NCBI GenBank assembly: GCA_023052935.1
Contig: CM041292.1
Location: 142,937,143-143,001,142 of the forward strand
DNA from: Piezodorus guildinii
Lineage: Eukaryota; Arthropoda; Insecta; Hemiptera; Pentatomidae
Length of the DNA: 64,000 bases
Direction of reading: 5' to 3'
The position numbers and the translations under genes are program-made. Each line of letters opens with the position of its first letter. The stretch's first letter is position 1. A model generated the notes under the pieces. It did no database searches. It had not been told where the DNA came from and saw only the letters and a list, made by a program, of their open reading frames with translations. This document shows, in pieces, positions 62,901 through 64,000 of the stretch.

Positions 62901-63465
62901 AAATTAATTATAGTACTAGGTTAAGTTGTTTTAAAGTAACTTTACTCATTAACCATAATTCTAACTTTGGTCTAATAAATTGCCATTTAATTCTGTTAAG
63001 TATACAATAGCGATCCAGTAGAAGTAGGCATACCAAAAATTACTCAATATATTTTAGCTGTAACGTAATCGTAGTATATAGTCACGTTTGCAACATAAAT
63101 GTGATTGATACACAATGATACAACGAATGGGAATATTTTCACACGAAAACAACTTTGATAAATGTAATTGTTAGAAATATAATATTTATATTTCTTGAAA
63201 ATTTATACCTCTTATAAAATAGAATTTTTGTTGACCGTTTTGACTATATGGTAAGGAAGTTGGTTGAAGGTACAGCCACCAAGAAAACACACCAGTAAGA
63301 AAAAAATAAAATAAGTGTGTTTTATTGGTAGTTACTTTGTTACCACACCCCCAAACAACTGCTCCATCATATGCGTTTTATAGTTACTATTCGTAAAAAC
63401 ATTCCTGAAAATTTAAATAAAGACAAAAAGAAATATTCGCGAGCAAAGCCGCGGGTTACAGCTAG

Positions 63466-64000
63466 TTGCTTGATAAATTCAATGAGTATTTTGTGAATGT
63501 TGGTCAAACCCTTGCTGGAAAATTCGGAAAACCAACTCGAATGGGCTGTTCTGTTTATAGTTCGTTACCAGAAATATGGTATGTGTTTAGGGAATTTACA
63601 GAAGCAGATATTAGGTTTAAAGTTGGTGAGCTTAGGGGTCGTTCAGCATCTGGTCCGGATAATATCAGTGCAGAAATATTAAAACAAAACATAGATCATA
63701 TTGCTGAACCGTTCACTCATATAATTAATTTAAGTCTTAGCAATGGGACTTTTCGAAAACATTTTAAAACCGCTTAAGTAGTCCCGATTTACAAAAGCGG
63801 GGAAAAAGATGAGTGTGGTAATTACCGTCCTATATCAATGATAAATGTGTTGTATAAATTATTAGAAAAGTTAGTTAAGCAAGAGCTAGCCAATTTTTTA
63901 TTTACAAGCAACTTAATCAGTCCTAAACAGTATGGCTTTAGCCGAGGCAGGGGAACGGAGGATGCTATATTGGACTTAACTTCTTATATTTGCACTGCTA
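63466..64000 (+). pseudogene. Jockey/CR1-type LINE ORF2, part 2 (reverse transcriptase), runs off the window
   Basis: The frame begins right after the Helitron with 'LLDKFNEYFVNVG', the usual entry to the RT domain. It continues with 'SGPDNISAEILKQN' and, after an in-frame TAA at 63775-63777, 'VVPIYKSGEKDECGNYRPIS' and 'ISPKQYGFSRGRGTEDAILD', the finger and early palm motifs of a LINE RT. In live elements this domain copies element RNA at the target site. The frame stays open from 63778 to the window edge, so the single stop and the Helitron are the visible lesions in this half. The catalytic FADD box should lie beyond 64000. Confidence 0.85.

Larger units (their letters stand above)
60616..63465 (+). 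mobile_element. Non-autonomous Helitron, 2,850 bp, inserted in a LINE
   Basis: The left end begins TCTCTC and passes through (CT)n into (TA)n, then 'AAATTTCGTGTCACAATTTT' and 'ACTGAACCGACTTTGATAAC', which resembles the usual 5' region of insect Helitrons. The right end is 'GCCGCGGGTTACAGCTAG', with a short CGCG/CGCG hairpin (63438-63441 with 63450-63453) 12 bases before CTAG. Host bases are A (60615) and T (63466), the A^T target of Helitrons, with no target duplication. The two LINE halves join in one frame across the site, which confirms both boundaries. No Rep/helicase frame is present. The cargo includes a TIR element (61215-61598) and a family R copy (61955-62900). Confidence 0.85.

Overview
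This window looks like AT-rich, repeat-dense nuclear DNA from an arthropod, most likely an insect. The basis is intron-split coding with GT/AG junctions, Jockey-, R1- and RTE/CR1-like LINE relics, Gypsy and Copia gag relics, tRNA-derived SINEs, Helitrons of the type common in insects, and long (TA)n and (CT)n microsatellites. A more precise taxon (for example Hemiptera) would be a guess. I see no rRNA, tRNA, CRISPR or prokaryotic operon.

Only one host gene can be supported. It lies on the + strand and encodes a small secreted C1q-domain protein of 172 residues from two coding exons (23314-23618 and 25743-25956). The splice junction is a clean phase 2, and an AATAAA lies 52 bases after the stop. 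The ATG exon is preceded by a good acceptor, so at least one untranslated exon should lie upstream. A GC-rich block ending in a strong donor at 5133 is a tentative candidate. The single coding intron holds a tRNA-type SINE, a 972-bp piggyBac-like element with TTAA ends, an inverted SINE copy, two hairpin repeats and a (TA)n tract.

Layout: 1-5 kb is intergenic, with a Helitron helicase relic on the - strand that was itself hit by a retroposed insert with a 10-bp target duplication. From 5 to 23 kb, gene-poor DNA carries a TIR element, Jockey 3' ends, a LINE tail, SINEs and several copies of an unnamed repeat about 0.7-1 kb long ('family R'). The C1q gene is at 23.3-26.0 kb, and AT-rich intergenic DNA fills 26-31.5 kb.

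From about 31.5 to 53.3 kb, some 22 kb of the + strand is almost pure pyrimidine. This is not simple sequence throughout. It is a mosaic of degenerate 29/33-bp minisatellites and a recurring module carrying a 'CACCGGATACCAAAATC' tag, which I find about 25 times. It also contains an 8 x 30-bp array, a 977-bp higher-order tandem duplication and a duplication of a block 10,487 bp apart. It is the most unusual object in the window. All the long ORFs in it are by-products of composition.

From 56.5 to 64 kb there is a graveyard of transposons: an R1-type LINE relic (-), another LINE tail (-), a Gypsy-like gag relic, a Copia-like gag relic, and a LINE cut in two by a 2,850-bp non-autonomous Helitron inserted exactly between A and T. 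That Helitron contains a TIR element and another copy of family R.
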